Assembly (NCBI GenBank): GCA_030837265.1
Contig: JAUPKV010000042.1
Location: forward strand, 1-6,739
Source of the DNA: Methanobacteriota archaeon
GTDB lineage: Archaea > Halobacteriota > Methanosarcinia > Methanosarcinales > Methanosarcinaceae
DNA: 6,739 nt
Reading direction: 5' to 3'
In this document: one piece after another, positions 6,347 to 6,739 of the stretch
Layout of the letters: the number at the start of each line of letters is the position of its first letter
How positions within the stretch are numbered: the first letter of the stretch is position 1
Notes under the pieces: generated by a model
Seen by the model: only the letters and a program-made list of their open reading frames with translations
What the model was told of the DNA's origin: nothing
Database searches by the model: none
Made by a program: the position numbers and the translations under genes

Positions 6347-6409
6347 TTATTCTTTAATCCAACCCTTTTTTTTGCCTCTTGGGCTTGACTGTATCCCGAC
6401 TATTTTCAT
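6347..6409 (-). pseudogene. N-terminal fragment of an iron-sulfur flavoprotein (isf) gene
   Basis: ATG at 6407-6409, with GAGG 5 bases upstream, begins MKIVGIQSSPRGK, the first strand and FMN phosphate-binding loop (GxxSSPRxxS/K) of NADPH-dependent FMN reductase-like iron-sulfur flavoproteins. After about 13-15 residues the similarity stops and the frame ends at TAA (6347-6349) with unrelated residues (KGWIKE). The expected continuation would reach the cysteine motif at residue 47. A fragment starting near residue 32 lies on the same strand at 3697-3798, beyond the efflux and DUF169 genes. The good ribosome site indicates that this was the genuine start of a working gene. Confidence 0.72.
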
Positions 6410-6444
6410 AATTTCCTCTTTATATTTTTACGAAATTAGTATGA

Positions 6445-6459
6445 ATTATTTTAATTAAG
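6445..6459 (-). promoter_or_regulatory. Possible TATA region of the former isf promoter
   Basis: The minus strand reads CTTAATTAAAATAAT. A start of transcription about 25 bases on (near 6427) would give a short leader containing the GAGG before the isf ATG. This promoter would now drive the isf stub and the DUF169 gene. Confidence 0.35.
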
Positions 6460-6518
6460 GCTTCATATTACTTTTGTAACTTTTACAGGGTTATTAGTGA
6501 CTTGAATTAACTTGTATA

Positions 6519-6535
6519 CGATACGAATCGTATCG
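6519..6535. promoter_or_regulatory. Perfect 17-bp palindrome, candidate operator
   Basis: CGATACGA and TCGTATCG are exact inverse complements around a single A. An overlapping second symmetry, ATACGAT-N4-ATCGTAT, spans 6516-6533. Nested palindromes of this size are typical of TetR-type dimer sites. It lies about 60-70 bases upstream of the former isf TATA region, and no regulator gene is in view. The rest of 6410-6564 shows no coding signal. Confidence 0.45.
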
Positions 6536-6564
6536 ATGCTTCTAGCAGTGGAAGAACCAAAAAA

Positions 6565-6612
6565 GAGCTTATTAGAATAAGAGCTTATTAGAATAAGAGC
6601 TTATTAGAATAT
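6565..6612. repeat. Three tandem copies of a 16-bp repeat
   Basis: GAGCTTATTAGAATAA occurs at 6565-6580 and 6581-6596 without change, and at 6597-6612 with one difference at the last base. There are no spacers, so it is not a CRISPR array. It begins about 15 bases beyond the tnpB-type end at 6627 and looks like slippage duplication. Confidence 0.85.
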
Positions 6613-6626
6613 AATGAATAAGTGAA

Positions 6627-6728
6627 CTACCACTCAGCTAAAGACTGAGTGGCTTCCCAATTCATTCTAGGCGGTATATCGTTTTTTCCTAGTCCCTGGG
6701 ATACTACCCTACGTTCCATAGGTGAAAG
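6627..6728 (-). pseudogene. 3' end of an IS200/IS605-type tnpB reading frame
   Basis: Entering from the right edge, the minus strand has 33 open codons ending at TAG (6627-6629). The product runs LSPMERRVVSQGLG.. and ends RMNWEATQSLAEW. A tail of the MNWEA or MKQEA kind directly before a terminal hairpin is a habit of TnpB proteins in archaeal and bacterial IS200/IS605 elements, and the last nine codons lie in the hairpin at 6630-6652. Further weak stems (CTAGG at 6667-6671 with CCTAG at 6688-6692) fit the folded 3' region that serves as guide RNA. An in-frame TAA at 6729-6731 separates this tail from anything further right, so the tnpB may be degenerate, or its true stop may be that TAA with the tail belonging only to the RNA region. 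The body of the gene lies outside the window. Confidence 0.55.
6630..6652 (-). repeat. Terminal hairpin of IS200/IS605 type (right copy)
   Basis: CCACTCAG (6630-6637) pairs perfectly with CTGAGTGG (6645-6652) around the loop ctaaaga, the same loop and orientation as the left copy at 70-92. The better preserved stem suggests a younger or still active end. Confidence 0.6.
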
Positions 6729-6739
6729 TTAATAGATGA

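Noticed and set aside
6537..6581. 14-codon plus-strand frame (MLLAVEEPKKSLLE) leading into the tandem repeats
   Set aside because: Too short, no ribosome site, and its end is the repeat unit itself.
6565..6612. Possible CRISPR array
   Set aside because: Repeats are 16 bp and directly adjacent, with no spacers and no cas genes.

Overview
The window looks like a piece of a methanogenic archaeon's chromosome, most likely Methanosarcina or a close relative. The clues are a ferredoxin:disulfide reductase with a fused rubredoxin domain, remnants of an iron-sulfur flavoprotein (Isf) with its compact cysteine motif, archaeal TATA boxes (for example 3413-3420), GGAGG-type ribosome binding sites, and AT-rich intergenic DNA. 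The species call is inference; no rRNA or other marker gene is present.

Layout: almost everything reads on the minus strand. From the right: the 3' tail of an IS200/IS605-type tnpB with its terminal hairpin (6627-6728), a 16-bp tandem repeat (6565-6612), a strong palindrome (6519-6535), the first codons of an Isf gene (6347-6409), a DUF169 gene broken by one extra base (5538-6324), a 14-helix DHA2-type efflux transporter (3788-5287/5296) with a candidate operator at its promoter, and a second Isf fragment carrying the cysteine motif (3697-3798). A possible 34-residue membrane microprotein (3574-3678, TTG start) is the only plus-strand gene supported. Then comes a two-gene redox operon, glutaredoxin-like protein (2967-3272) and ferredoxin:disulfide reductase (2403-2954, TTG start), followed by a CPA2 cation/proton antiporter with RCK domains (211-2235). 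The left edge holds a second tnpB-tail/hairpin remnant (64-168) in the same orientation as the one at the right edge.

How it works together: the intact functional core is the redox operon. Ferredoxin electrons should pass through the rubredoxin iron and a [4Fe-4S] cluster to an active-site disulfide, and from there to a small CxxC partner such as the co-transcribed glutaredoxin-like protein. The antiporter is a separate ion-homeostasis gene. The right half looks accessory and partly decayed: the two Isf pieces are collinear and on the same strand, as if a module of about 2.5 kb carrying the DUF169 and efflux genes had landed inside an isf gene, which then also lost its 3' end. The TnpB-type ends at both edges fit a region shaped by mobile elements.
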